From Serinicoccus marinus DSM 15273 (GTDB taxonomy: Bacteria > Actinomycetota > Actinomycetes > Actinomycetales > Dermatophilaceae): 64,000 bases of DNA. The translations under genes were made by a program, and so were the position numbers. The stretch covers positions 2,914,001-2,978,000 of the forward strand of contig NZ_CP043808.1 in NCBI RefSeq assembly GCF_008386315.1. The letters are read 5' to 3'. This document shows positions 8,612 to 17,328 of this stretch, piece after piece; the first letter of the stretch is position 1; each line of letters begins with the position of its first letter. The notes under the pieces were generated by a model that was not told the DNA's origin, made no database searches, and saw nothing but the letters and a program-made list of their open reading frames with translations.

Positions 8612-9112
8612 TCAGGTGTAGCGCTTCAGCCGGAAGACGAAGCTGCGCATCATGAGATACATGAAGACGGCCTCGCACGCACCGGCGATCAGCCGCGCGG
8701 CGAGGAACTGCACGCCCACCCACTCCAGGGTCGTGGACAGCGCGAGGATGAAGAGCAGGTAGTTGGCGACGACGGTCAGGACGTAGCGCCCGGTCTGGCG
8801 GCCCACCGGGCCGTGGCTCTGGAAGTTGAGCCAGCGGTTGAGCACGAAGGCGAGCCCGAAGGCGACGACGTAGCCCGTGGTCACCGCGAGCGGGTAGGGC
8901 CAGCGCAGGACGTCGAAGAGGACCGCGAGCAGCGTCAGGTCGACGGCATACGTGAAGCTGCTGATCGCGGCGAAGCCGATCGCGGTCTCCGGGACCCACC
9001 GACGGAGCAGCCGCGGGAGGGCGGCGTAGACCCGGGCGCGGGCCCGGGCGAAGCGGTCGGCGGCGCTCCGGCGCTCAGTAGCCGTCGCGGTCGCGGTAGC
9101 GGGTCTCACCAC
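8612..9112 (-). CDS. GtrA-like membrane protein
   Basis: 166 residues with four predicted helices in the GtrA/DPMS order. It has FAAISSFTYAVDLTLLAVLF in helix 1, the conserved FVLNRWLNFQ motif after helix 2, and a short basic C-terminus RSFVFRLKRYT. GtrA proteins are thought to move or present polyprenyl-linked sugars for cell-surface glycosylation. The N-terminus starts with two consecutive GTG codons and overlaps the upstream DUF6458 gene by 38 bp, so a slightly later start is possible. The nearest polyprenyl-linked sugar genes in this window are at 31.9 kb and 42 kb. Confidence 0.8.
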   Translation of the reverse strand: MVRPATATATATERRSAADRFARARARVYAALPRLLRRWVPETAIGFAAISSFTYAVDLTLLAVLFDVLRWPYPLAVTTGYVVAFGLAFVLNRWLNFQSHGPVGRQTGRYVLTVVANYLLFILALSTTLEWVGVQFLAARLIAGACEAVFMYLMMRSFVFRLKRYT

Positions 9113-9314
9113 GGTTGTTGCGCTCGATGATCTCGCGGTGCGTGGTGTTGTTGCGCTGGGTGTTCATCACCAGCCCCAGCAGCAGCGAGAGCACACCGGC
9201 GGCCATGAGGATGTAGCCGACGGTCGGGAGGTCGACGACGCTCGTCAGGTCGCCCACCGCGAACGACAGGATGGCGCCGACGGCGAGCAGGAAGATTCCG
9301 AGGCCGATGCCCAT
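9075..9314 (-). CDS. DUF6458-family small membrane protein
   Basis: 79 residues: MGIGLGIFLLAVGAILSFAV (helix 1), a short loop with DLPTVGYILMAAGVLSLLLGL (helix 2) and a charged tail rich in Arg and Asn (NNTTHREIIERNNRGETRYRDRD). This is the standard form of the actinobacterial DUF6458 family, of unknown function. The ATG at 9314 is supported by AAAGGA upstream. The last 13 codons overlap the start of gtrA, so the two are probably co-transcribed. Confidence 0.8.
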   Translation of the reverse strand: MGIGLGIFLLAVGAILSFAVGDLTSVVDLPTVGYILMAAGVLSLLLGLVMNTQRNNTTHREIIERNNRGETRYRDRDGY

Positions 9315-9359
9315 GAGTGATCCTTTCGATGTGCCTGGGGCCACCCTAACCGGCGGCCC

Positions 9360-10190
9360 TCACAGACGGCGGTCGGAGAGCACGGGGAAGGCCTCACGCA
9401 CCCGCCCCACCTGCGAGGCGTCGATCTCGACCGAGAGCGTCTCCTCCCCTGCCCCAGCCTCGGCGAGCACGGAACCCGCGGGGTCGACGACCGCGCTGTG
9501 GCCGCCCATCTCGACCCCGGCGTGCGTGCCGGCGGTGTTGGCGGCGACGACGAAGCACTGGTCCTCGACCGCGCGCGCCCGCAGCAGCAGCCGCCAGTGC
9601 TCGACCCGCGCCATCGGCCAGGCCGAGGGGATGACGAAGACCTCGGCGCCGCGGTCCAGCTGGGCGCGGTAGAGCTCGGGGAAGCGCAGGTCATAGCAGG
9701 TCGACAGCCCGATCCTCAGCCCGTCCGCCGGGGCCGGCAGGTCGGTGACGACCACCTCGCCGCCGGCCTCCATGAGCTTCGGCTCGCCGCCGCCGAAGCC
9801 GAAGCGGTGGACCTTGCGGTAGGTCGCGCACACCTCGCCGCGCGGGTCGAGCACGACCGAGGTGTTCCACAGGTGGCGCCCCTCCTCGCCCGGCTCGGCG
9901 GTCCGCTCCACCACGGACCCGGTATGCACGACCGCACCGATCTCGCGCGTCGCCTCGGCGACCGGCACCAGGGCCGGAGGCAGCTCGCCGCGCTCCAGCC
10001 CGGAGAGGTCCTGGCTGCGCTCCTCCCACTCCGTCGAGGCGAAGCCGCCGGCGCTCCACAGCTCGGGCAGCAGCACGAGGTCGTGGCCGGCGCCGGCCGA
10101 GCGCACCAGACCGGCGACCCGCTGCGCCCGGGCCTCGACGCTCTCGTCGGCACCCTCGGCATACCCGAGCTGGATGATCGCGACCTTCAC
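9360..10190 (-). CDS. Carbon-nitrogen hydrolase (nitrilase superfamily)
   Basis: 276 residues. The catalytic triad is visible in order: Glu in LLPELWSAGG, Lys in YRKVHRFGF and Cys in STCYDLRFPELYR, the last being the typical active-site block of the omega-amidase/Nit2-like branch. Likely substrates are amides of dicarboxylates or deaminated glutathione; the sequence does not separate these. The GTG start at 10190 overlaps the stop of the upstream CopD-CtaG gene (GTGA) and has a GGAG-type site, so it is translationally coupled to a copper/cytochrome oxidase gene, an unexpected partner with no obvious metabolic link. Confidence 0.88.
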   Translation of the reverse strand: MKVAIIQLGYAEGADESVEARAQRVAGLVRSAGAGHDLVLLPELWSAGGFASTEWEERSQDLSGLERGELPPALVPVAEATREIGAVVHTGSVVERTAEPGEEGRHLWNTSVVLDPRGEVCATYRKVHRFGFGGGEPKLMEAGGEVVVTDLPAPADGLRIGLSTCYDLRFPELYRAQLDRGAEVFVIPSAWPMARVEHWRLLLRARAVEDQCFVVAANTAGTHAGVEMGGHSAVVDPAGSVLAEAGAGEETLSVEIDASQVGRVREAFPVLSDRRL

Positions 10191-12166
10191 CTGCTGCTCC
10201 TCTCCGCCAGCCGCTGGAGCCGCGCGTTGTAGGCGGCCAGCTCGGCGTCGTCGTCGCGCTCGGCCCGCCGGTCCGAGCGTCGGGTCTCCCGGTCGTCGCT
10301 GCGCATCCAGTCGACCATGACCATGAGCACGAGCACCACCGTCGGCAGCTCTCCCACGCCCCAGGCGATGGTGCCGCCCAGCTGCTGGTCGACGAGCAGG
10401 TCCTCGACCCAGGGCACCTCGATCGTCTTGAAGAAGCCGGGCGCGAGCAGCCAGGTGCCCTGCATCAGTGCCAGCCCGAAGAAGGCGTGCGCGGCCAGGG
10501 TCCCCAGCAGCACCATGATCCGCAACGGCGGCGCCCACCGCGGCGGGCCCGGGTCCTGCCCGACGAGCGACCAGACGAAGGCGAAGCCGGTGAGGGTGAA
10601 GTGGGCCACCATGAGCACGTGACCGGTGTGCGTGGTCAGGGCGAGCTCGAACAGCCCGGTCCAGTAGAAGGCGATGAGGCTGACGAAGAAGATGACCCCG
10701 GCGACCAGCGGGTTGGCGACGAAGGCGGCCCACCGGGAGTGGACCACGGCGGTGAGCACCTCGCGCGGCCCGAGCGTGCGGTCCTTGCGCGCCGGCAGCA
10801 CGCGGTAGGCCAGCGTGATCGCCTGAGCGGGCACCAGGAAGATCGGCACCGCCATCATGAGCGTCATGTGCATGACCATGTGCTGGGAGAACATCACCCG
10901 GCCGTAGACCCCTGGAGCGCCGTTGGTCGCGTAGCCGAAGACCGCCCAGCCGAGCACCCACACGAGCAGCCGCCACCAGGGCCACCGGTCCCCGCGCCGC
11001 CAGAGGCGCACGCAGCCGACGGCATACAGGCCGACCGCGATCAGCGCGACGAGCAGGAAGAGCCAGTTGACCTGCCACACGTCCAGCAGTCGGGCCGGGG
11101 CGTAGGGCGGCGGCATGGGGTAGCCGGTGAGGGCGTAGACCGCGGTGTCCGTCGCCGCGGAGGACTCGACCTCCGGCGGGGGGGTGCGTGACAGCACGGT
11201 CCCCAGCGCGACGGCGGCGGCCATGACGGCGAGCTCGCTCGCGGCGAGCGCGGCGAAGAGCCAGGGCCGGTCGGCGCCGCGGGCGATGATCGCCCGTCGC
11301 TGGAGCACCCCGAAGGCCCCGAGCACACCCAGCAGCACCACCTTGGCCCAGATCACGGCCCAGTAGGCGGTGGTGAGGTCGCCGAGGTCGTCCGCGGTGA
11401 GCAGCGCGAAGAGGACACCGGAGAAGCCGATCGCGACGAACGACCAGGTGGCCAGCGCGGAGTAGCGACGCAGCGTCTCCGGCAGGGCCGAGCCGAGGAC
11501 GGGCAGCAGCAGGCCCAGCGCCATGAGCCCGCCGACCCAGACGGTCATCCCGCCCAGGTGCAGCAGCAGCGCGGTGACGGCCGTCTCGTGGCCGTCGGTG
11601 CCGCTGGCGTGGCCGCCGTAGGCCTGCGGCACCAGGGCGGCCAGCGCGAGCGCCGCGGACCAGGCGAGCGCGCCCCGGGTCCGCGCCGCCGCGGCCAGCG
11701 GCACGAGCAGCGCGACGAGGAGCACCTCGATCAGCCGTAACCGGAGCGGCTCCAGGCCCCAGAGGTTGGCGGTGAGGTCGGACAGGTAGCCCGGTGTGCT
11801 CGGCGGTATGCCCGCCAGGTCGCCGAAGCCGACGACGAGGATCGCCGCGGCGCAGGTGGCCCAGAGCAGCGCGGCCAGGGCGGCGACGCGGGCGGCGGTG
11901 CGGCGCCGGTCGGTCTCCCGGCCCTCCCGCACCAGGAAGGCCGCGACCACGAGCAGGCCGATGGTGAGCGCCGCGGCCAGGTGGTGGACCGTCTCGACGA
12001 CAACCATCCCCCAGCGCACGAGCGGCCCGGCGTCGCCGATGACCAGCGGCGCCGCCGCCCCGCTCAGCGCGGCGGCCGGGACCGCGACGACGAGCGCGGT
12101 CAGGACCGTGGTGACGGGGACCGTCCAGCGCAGTGCCGCTGGGGTCGCGGCAGGGGGCACGGGCAT
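10187..12166 (-). CDS. CopD-CtaG fusion: copper-handling/cytochrome c oxidase assembly membrane protein
   Basis: 659 residues with about 15 hydrophobic segments. The N-terminal half (about 1-330) is CopD-like, with VETVHHLAAALTIG and HLGGMTVWVGGLMAL. The C-terminal half (about 350-630) is caa3-type CtaG, with FSQHMVMHMTLMM, VAHFTLTGFAFVWSLVG and LMQGTWLL, including conserved His and Met that could bind copper. This fusion is common in actinobacteria and is tied to maturation of the Cu centres of cytochrome oxidase. No Shine-Dalgarno spacing fits. TACCAT at 12173-12178 (minus strand) ends 6 nt before the ATG, so the mRNA is probably leaderless. Confidence 0.88.
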   Translation of the reverse strand: MPVPPAATPAALRWTVPVTTVLTALVVAVPAAALSGAAAPLVIGDAGPLVRWGMVVVETVHHLAAALTIGLLVVAAFLVREGRETDRRRTAARVAALAALLWATCAAAILVVGFGDLAGIPPSTPGYLSDLTANLWGLEPLRLRLIEVLLVALLVPLAAAARTRGALAWSAALALAALVPQAYGGHASGTDGHETAVTALLLHLGGMTVWVGGLMALGLLLPVLGSALPETLRRYSALATWSFVAIGFSGVLFALLTADDLGDLTTAYWAVIWAKVVLLGVLGAFGVLQRRAIIARGADRPWLFAALAASELAVMAAAVALGTVLSRTPPPEVESSAATDTAVYALTGYPMPPPYAPARLLDVWQVNWLFLLVALIAVGLYAVGCVRLWRRGDRWPWWRLLVWVLGWAVFGYATNGAPGVYGRVMFSQHMVMHMTLMMAVPIFLVPAQAITLAYRVLPARKDRTLGPREVLTAVVHSRWAAFVANPLVAGVIFFVSLIAFYWTGLFELALTTHTGHVLMVAHFTLTGFAFVWSLVGQDPGPPRWAPPLRIMVLLGTLAAHAFFGLALMQGTWLLAPGFFKTIEVPWVEDLLVDQQLGGTIAWGVGELPTVVLVLMVMVDWMRSDDRETRRSDRRAERDDDAELAAYNARLQRLAERSSR

Positions 12167-12201
12167 ACCTCCATGGTAGGTCGCCTCGTTAGGCTGGCCA
12201 T

Positions 12202-13110
12202 ATGGTCGTCCACCCCGCCCCGCCCGCCGACGTGCCCGGCTTCGTCGAGGCATACCGCCAGGTGCTGCTGTCCCTGGTCAACGTCTGCGACGGGCTGCGC
12301 GAGGCCGAGTGGGAGCTGCCCACCGACTGCCCCGGGTGGAGCGTCCGCGACCACGTGGCGCACGTCGTGCACGTCGAGGACTACCTCTCCGGCTCCGCCC
12401 AGCCCGTCGTCGAGGAGACGATCGAGGTCGGCACCCCCGAGCACGTGCGCAACGACCTCGGTGTCTGGATGGAGCAGGGGCTGCGCTCGCGGGCCGCCCT
12501 CTCCCCCGAGCAGCTGCTGGCCGAGCTCCGCTCCCTCGTCGAGATCCGCACGGCGGACCTGTATGCCCCGGACCTGGAGCTGGAGTCGACGGTCCGCTCG
12601 ATCCGTGACCAGGAGGCGCGCTTCGTCGACCTGGTGCGGCTGCGGCTGTGCGACATCTGGACCCACGAGCAGGACATCCGGGAGGCGGTGGGACGCCCCG
12701 GGTCGCTCGACGGCGACGGCGCCGCGCAGTGGACCGCGATGGTGCTCGACGCCGTGCCGCGCGTCGTGCTGCGCCGCGTGGCGCCGGAGCCGGGGACGGT
12801 GGTCATCGTCGAGAGCACCGGCCCGGTGACCGGGCGGGCCGGTGTGCGGGTCGACGTCGACGAGGCCGGTGAGCCGGTCGCGCACGAGCTCTTCACCGGC
12901 CACTCGGCGGCTGAGGAGGAGGACGACGTGCCGGTCACCGAGTCCGATTCGGGCGTGGGGTCGTCGCCGACGACCACGATCGCGATGTCCACCCACGCGC
13001 TGGCCCGCCGCACCGCCGGCCGCACGCCCACCGGGCAGACGGCATACCACGTGAGCGGCGACGAGGAGCTCGCCCGCCGGGTGCTCGACGCGCTGACGCT
13101 GACGCGGTGA
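12202..13110 (+). CDS. Maleylpyruvate isomerase/DinB-like mycothiol-dependent enzyme family protein
   Basis: 302 residues. The N-terminal four-helix DinB/MDMPI_N domain contains WELPTDCPGWSVRDHVAHVVHVEDYL, with His residues in the usual metal-ligand positions, and RLRLCDIWTHEQDIREAVGRP, which supplies the third His. The C-terminal SCP2-like domain is more variable. The family uses mycothiol as cofactor or substrate in many actinobacteria; the reaction here is unknown. TAGGCT at 12190-12195 lies 6 nt upstream of ATG 12202, so this is a leaderless start divergent from the CopD-CtaG gene; their -10 boxes are only about 12 bp apart. Confidence 0.82.
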   Translation: MVVHPAPPADVPGFVEAYRQVLLSLVNVCDGLREAEWELPTDCPGWSVRDHVAHVVHVEDYLSGSAQPVVEETIEVGTPEHVRNDLGVWMEQGLRSRAALSPEQLLAELRSLVEIRTADLYAPDLELESTVRSIRDQEARFVDLVRLRLCDIWTHEQDIREAVGRPGSLDGDGAAQWTAMVLDAVPRVVLRRVAPEPGTVVIVESTGPVTGRAGVRVDVDEAGEPVAHELFTGHSAAEEEDDVPVTESDSGVGSSPTTTIAMSTHALARRTAGRTPTGQTAYHVSGDEELARRVLDALTLTR

Positions 13111-13113
13111 CGC

Positions 13114-13518
13114 TCAGCGCGCGTGCAGGCCGCGGCTGAAGCTCCACAGCCCGCCGACGAAGATCGCCAGCACCCCGAGCGCGGTGCCGGCCACCCACAG
13201 CCCGGGCGGCCACTGCAACGTGAGGTCCAGGATGACGCCGACCAGCGCGATGAGCAGCGCCCCCTGCCCCGCGAGTCTGGTCGCGCGGAACTGCGCCATC
13301 GCTTCGGCGCGGTCCGCCTCGCTGCCGGTGAGCAGCCGCGCGGCCGGCTCGAGCCGCCGGGTGACCGCGTGCAGCACGCCGTAGCCGAGGAAGAACGCCG
13401 CGCCGATCACGGCGACCCGGGTGTTGCCGCGGGACATCCCCGCGACGAAGATGACGACCGCCGCGAGCGTGGTGAGGATCGTCAGGAGGCGGTCCTGCAG
13501 GCGCGGGCGGGCGGGCAT
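13114..13518 (-). CDS. Small membrane protein of unknown function
   Basis: 134 residues with four hydrophobic stretches: two near the N-terminus (LLTILTTLAAVVIFVAG and AVIGAAFFLGYGVLHAV) and two near the C-terminus (GALLIALVGVILDLTL and LWVAGTALGVLAIFVGG), joined by a charged loop. The fold is not recognised. The gene converges on the DinB-like gene with only 3 bp between stops. ATG 13518 is probably leaderless because TACCAT (13525-13530, minus strand) ends 6 nt upstream. Confidence 0.7.
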   Translation of the reverse strand: MPARPRLQDRLLTILTTLAAVVIFVAGMSRGNTRVAVIGAAFFLGYGVLHAVTRRLEPAARLLTGSEADRAEAMAQFRATRLAGQGALLIALVGVILDLTLQWPPGLWVAGTALGVLAIFVGGLWSFSRGLHAR

Positions 13519-13544
13519 ACCTCGATGGTATGCGTCGGGTGCAC

Positions 13545-13682
13545 CTAGCCTGTCCGTTTCTCGCCGCCGGGCCCGTCACCCTCGCGCTGAGCAAGCACGA
13601 GGGTGCGGGCCATCCGTTCGGTGGCCTTCTCCATCAACGGGGCCATCCGCTCCTGCGGGGTGGTGCCGGTCACCATGGCCAT
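13545..13682 (-). CDS. Possible 45-residue small protein or gene relic
   Basis: The minus frame MAMVTGTTPQERMAPLMEKA onwards reads like real protein, with good third-position GC, and continues in frame upstream (AATYSEAVYVPAPGTTG) without a clear start. There is no ribosome-binding site. It may be a short amphipathic protein or the 3' remnant of a lost gene between two intact neighbours. I do not recognise it. Confidence 0.25.
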   Translation of the reverse strand: MAMVTGTTPQERMAPLMEKATERMARTLVLAQREGDGPGGEKRTG

Positions 13683-13754
13683 CCCGGTGGTGCCGGGCGC
13701 AGGGACGTAGACTGCCTCGGAGTAGGTGGCTGCACTCCCATTAGGCTGCTCGGC

Positions 13755-14711
13755 GTGACCGACACCTCCTCCGCCACGGCTCAGACGTCCGGCCGCAGCC
13801 GGCTGCTGCTGCCCCTGGACCTGCTGCGCGGCTTCCTCATCGGCATGGCCGAGCTCATCCCGGGTGTCTCGGGCGGGACGGTCGCGCTGGTGACCGGGCT
13901 CTACGAGCAGCTCATCGGCTCGGCCTCGCACGTCGTGTCCGCCGCCAAGGCGCTCGTCGTGGGCGGCGAGCAGGGCCGCGTCGCCAGCGCGCTCACCGAG
14001 CTGCGCCGGACCAACTGGTGGCTGCTCGTGCCTGTCGTCGTCGGGATGGGCCTGGCGGTCCTCACGATGGCCGGGGTGATGAGCAGCTTCGTCACCAACA
14101 CGCCCGAGCACGCGCGCGGACTCTTCCTCGGCATGGTCGCCATGAGCGTCCTCGTGCCGCTGCGGATGCTCCCCGAGCGCCGCCGGCCGGTCTGGCTCGA
14201 GGTCGTCCTCGCCGTGGGTGCGGCCGTGCTCGCCTGGACGCTCATCGGCCTGGCCGGTGGGGGCACCGTCTCCGACCCGCCGCTCATCCTCGTCTTCGCC
14301 GTCGCCGCCGTCGCGATCTGCGCGCTCGTCGTCCCGGGTGTCTCCGGCTCCTTCTTCCTGCTGGCCGTCGGTCTCTACACCGCCACCCTGGAGGCGGTCG
14401 ACTCCCGCGACCTCGTCTACATCGGCGTCTTCGCCCTGGGCGCCATCACCGGCCTGGCCTCTTTCGTCCAGCTCATCAGCTGGCTGCTGGAGCACCACCG
14501 GCGCAGCACGCTGCTGGTCATGTCAGGACTCATGGTCGGCTCGCTGCGCGCGCTGTGGCCCTGGCAGGAGTCCGCGGGCGACGACCACGGGCCGGGTGCG
14601 CTGGTCGCTCCCTACGACCCGGTCCTCGGTCCCACCATGCTCACCCTGCTCGGTGCCGGTGTCGTGGCCGCGCTGGTCGTCGTCGAGGCCCGCAGCAGCG
14701 ACGACGCGTAA
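13755..14711 (+). CDS. DUF368 (PopT-type) polyprenyl-phosphate transporter
   Basis: 318 residues, eight or so hydrophobic segments. It contains the two inverted-repeat signature motifs of the family, GMAELIPGVSGGTVALVTGLYE near residue 40 and LVVPGVSGSFFLLAVGLY near residue 205. DUF368 proteins were shown to return undecaprenyl phosphate across the membrane (PopT), recycling the carrier used for peptidoglycan and surface glycans. That role would suit the glycan loci in this window, though this gene stands alone. TAGGCT at 13742-13747 is 7 nt before the GTG, so the start is leaderless. Confidence 0.85.
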   Translation: MTDTSSATAQTSGRSRLLLPLDLLRGFLIGMAELIPGVSGGTVALVTGLYEQLIGSASHVVSAAKALVVGGEQGRVASALTELRRTNWWLLVPVVVGMGLAVLTMAGVMSSFVTNTPEHARGLFLGMVAMSVLVPLRMLPERRRPVWLEVVLAVGAAVLAWTLIGLAGGGTVSDPPLILVFAVAAVAICALVVPGVSGSFFLLAVGLYTATLEAVDSRDLVYIGVFALGAITGLASFVQLISWLLEHHRRSTLLVMSGLMVGSLRALWPWQESAGDDHGPGALVAPYDPVLGPTMLTLLGAGVVAALVVVEARSSDDA

Positions 14712-14747
14712 GCGACCGTGCACGCCAGCACCGAGGCCATCCACGAT

Positions 14748-14771
14748 TTCTGGGGCCGGAGCCCCAGAAAC
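14748..14771. terminator. Bidirectional terminator hairpin
   Basis: A perfect 10-bp stem, TTTCTGGGGC then loop CGGA then GCCCCAGAAA, sits between the convergent PopT-type gene and the E2 gene. The TTT/AAA arms give a short T run on either strand, so it can serve both genes. Confidence 0.75.
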
Positions 14772-14790
14772 GCTTGTCCAGAACCTGAGG

Positions 14791-16245
14791 TCAGGTCCAG
14801 GCGAGAGCGCGAGCCGGGTCCTCCAGCACGGCGGCCAGGTCGGCGAGGAACCGCGAGCCGAGCTCGCCGTCGATGAGCCGGTGGTCGAAGCTCACCGCCA
14901 GCTGGGTCACCCAGCGCGGCTCGATCCGCTCCTCGGCCCCGCTGCCCACGACCCACGGCATACGCCGGACCGCGCCGAAGGCGACGATCGCCGACTCGCC
15001 GGGGTTGATGATCGGGGTGCCGGTGTCGACGCCGAAGACGCCCACGTTGGTGATCGTGATCGTCCCGCCGGACATGTCGGCCGGCTGCGTCCTCCCGGCC
15101 TTGGCGGTCGCGACGAGGTCGGTCATCGCCTCGGCGAGCTGACGCAGGTCCATGAGGTCGGCGTCCTTGATGTTGGGCACGACGAGCCCGCGCGGGGTCG
15201 CCGCGGCGATGCCGAGGTTGACGTAGTTGCGCTGCACGATCTGCTGGGCGTCCTCGTCCCAGACGGCGTTCATCCCCGGGTTGCGCCGCACCGCGACGGT
15301 CATCGCCTTGGCCAGCACGAGCAGCGGGTTGATCCGCAGGTCGCGCAGCTCCCGGTCCGCCTTGAGCCGGTCGATCAGCTCCATCGTGCGGCTGACGTCG
15401 ACGGTGATGAACTCGGTGACGTGCGGCGCGCTGAAGGCCGAACCGACCATGGCCTGCGCGGTCATCTTGCGCACGCCCTTGACGTCGATCCGCTCCTCCC
15501 GCTCACCGGAGCGGTCGAAGACCGGCCGCTGGTATGCCTGACCGCCAGACCCCGCGGCCGCCGCGTCTGCGGTGGCGCCCGCGTCGGCGCGAGGCGAGCC
15601 GGTGGCGGCAGCGGGCTCGGGCTGCGCCTCCGGCGGGGCACTGCCGCCGTCGAGGAAGGCGTCGATGTCGGAGCGGCGCACGATGCCGGTCGGTCCGGCG
15701 GCGGGCACCTGGTTGATGTCGACGCCGCGGTCCTGGGCATACTTCCGCACCGGCGGTGACGCCTTGGCCTTGCGCTGCGGGGTCGTGGCCGCCTCGGCCT
15801 CGGCGCCCGAGGCCCCCCGGCGCCGCTTGCGCCGGGTGGTCGAGCCCTCGATCGCGCCGTAGCCGACGAGCACCGCCTCCCGCTTGCTGCCGGTGCCGCC
15901 CTCGCCGCCGTCGGGCGGGCTGGGCACCAGGTCGTCGGAGGCCGCGGCCTGCTCGTCGGTGACGTCCTCGGCGTCGGTGCCGCCTGACCCGCTGGAGGCC
16001 CCCTCGCCGCTCCCGTCGTCGACGACGACGATGGGCGTGCCGACCTCGACCTCGTCGCCTTCCGCGGCGAGCAGCTCGGTGACCGTGCCGTCATACGGGA
16101 TCGGCAGCTCGACCAGCGACTTGGCGGTCTCGACCTCGACGACGATGTCGTTGGTCTTCACGGTGTCGCCGACGGCGACCTTCCACTCGACGATGGTGGC
16201 CTCGACGAGACCTTCGCCGGGGTCGGGGAGCTTGAACTCTGGCAC
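14791..16245 (-). CDS. bkdC: Branched-chain 2-oxoacid dehydrogenase E2 (dihydrolipoyl acyltransferase)
   Basis: 484 residues. A lipoyl domain (1-75) has the lipoylation lysine at residue 42 in VETAKSLVELP. A long acidic/Gly-Ser linker, an E3/E1-binding domain (KASPPVRKYAQDRGVDINQV...GIVRRSDIDAFL) and a second linker follow, then the catalytic domain ending with SFDHRLIDGELGSRFL, whose His and Asp form the acyltransferase motif. It is the last gene of the E1alpha-E1beta-E2 operon, so it transfers acyl groups from E1 to CoA in valine, leucine and isoleucine degradation. No E3 gene is present. A pyruvate-type complex cannot be wholly excluded. Confidence 0.9.
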   Translation of the reverse strand: MPEFKLPDPGEGLVEATIVEWKVAVGDTVKTNDIVVEVETAKSLVELPIPYDGTVTELLAAEGDEVEVGTPIVVVDDGSGEGASSGSGGTDAEDVTDEQAAASDDLVPSPPDGGEGGTGSKREAVLVGYGAIEGSTTRRKRRRGASGAEAEAATTPQRKAKASPPVRKYAQDRGVDINQVPAAGPTGIVRRSDIDAFLDGGSAPPEAQPEPAAATGSPRADAGATADAAAAGSGGQAYQRPVFDRSGEREERIDVKGVRKMTAQAMVGSAFSAPHVTEFITVDVSRTMELIDRLKADRELRDLRINPLLVLAKAMTVAVRRNPGMNAVWDEDAQQIVQRNYVNLGIAAATPRGLVVPNIKDADLMDLRQLAEAMTDLVATAKAGRTQPADMSGGTITITNVGVFGVDTGTPIINPGESAIVAFGAVRRMPWVVGSGAEERIEPRWVTQLAVSFDHRLIDGELGSRFLADLAAVLEDPARALAWT

Positions 16246-16273
16246 GAGGATCGCCTCTCTGTGGCGTGAGCCG

Positions 16274-17317
16274 TCAGTATGCGAGCAGGGTCTCGACCGC
16301 GTGCAGGACGCGGTCGAGGTCGGGGAGGAAGACCTCCTCGTGCCGGCTCGGCGGGTAGGGGATGTTGTAGCCGCCGACCCGCAGGACCGGCGCCTCGAGG
16401 TGGTAGAAGCAGTGCTCCTGGACGTGCGCGGCCAGCTCGGAGGTGATGCTGGAGAAGGTCTGCGCCTCGGACAGCGCGATGCAGCGTCCGGTCTTGCTCA
16501 CCGACTCCTCGATGAGCTCGGTGTCCAGCGGCGAGAGCGAGCGCAGGTCGATCACCTCGATCGAGGGGCCGTCCTCCAGCTCGGCGGCCTGCGCCGCGGC
16601 GTGCGCGACCTTGACCATGGGGCCGTAGGTCAGCACCGTGACGTCGCTGCCCTCGACCCGGACCACACCCTCGTCCAGCGCGTGCGGCGCGTCGTCGAGG
16701 GAGGCCCCCGATCCGGCCTCGCCGAGGTCGAGCACCCCGCGCTCGTGGTAGCGCCGCTTGGGCTCGTAGAAGACGACCGGGTCGTCGCTGGCGATCGCCT
16801 GCTGCATCATCCAGTAGGCGTCCTCGGTGCTCGAGCAGGTCACGACCCGCAGGCCCGCGGTGTGCGCGAAGTAGGACTCGTTGGACTCGCTGTGGTGCTC
16901 CACCGCGCCGATGCCGCCGCCGTAGGGGATGCGGATGACCATCGGCACCTTGAGCGCGCCGAGGCTCCGGTTGTGCATCTTGGCGACCTGGCTGACGATC
17001 TGGTCGAAGGCGGGGTAGACGAAGCCGTCGAACTGGATCTCCACCACCGGCCGGTAGCCGCGCAGCGCCATCCCGACGGCCGCACCCATGATCCCGGCCT
17101 CGGCGAGCGGGGTGTCGATAACGCGGTCCTCGCCGAAGTCCTTCTGCAGCCCCTCCGTGATCCGGAAGACGCCGCCGAGCTTGCCGACGTCCTCCCCCAT
17201 GAGGACGACCTTGGGGTCGCGTTCCATCGCCGCGCGCATCCCCGCGTTGAGCGCCTTGGCGATCGTCATCCGGGTGCCGCTGCTCGCGCCGCCGCGCGCC
17301 TGTGCCTGCGTGCTCAT
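16274..17317 (-). CDS. bkdB: Branched-chain 2-oxoacid dehydrogenase E1 beta subunit
   Basis: 347 residues. The transketolase pyrimidine-binding domain begins near residue 18 (TIAKALNAGMRAAMERDPKVVLMGEDVGKLGGVF) and includes the Glu that activates TPP in MGEDVG. TPLAEAGIMGAAVGMALRG and the C-terminal transketolase domain (SIEVIDLRSLSPLD) follow. It forms an alpha2beta2 heterotetramer with the product of the gene just upstream. The gaps to both neighbours are short (11 and 28 bp), so one transcript is expected. Confidence 0.92.
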   Translation of the reverse strand: MSTQAQARGGASSGTRMTIAKALNAGMRAAMERDPKVVLMGEDVGKLGGVFRITEGLQKDFGEDRVIDTPLAEAGIMGAAVGMALRGYRPVVEIQFDGFVYPAFDQIVSQVAKMHNRSLGALKVPMVIRIPYGGGIGAVEHHSESNESYFAHTAGLRVVTCSSTEDAYWMMQQAIASDDPVVFYEPKRRYHERGVLDLGEAGSGASLDDAPHALDEGVVRVEGSDVTVLTYGPMVKVAHAAAQAAELEDGPSIEVIDLRSLSPLDTELIEESVSKTGRCIALSEAQTFSSITSELAAHVQEHCFYHLEAPVLRVGGYNIPYPPSRHEEVFLPDLDRVLHAVETLLAY

Positions 17318-17328
17318 CGCCTCGCCCC

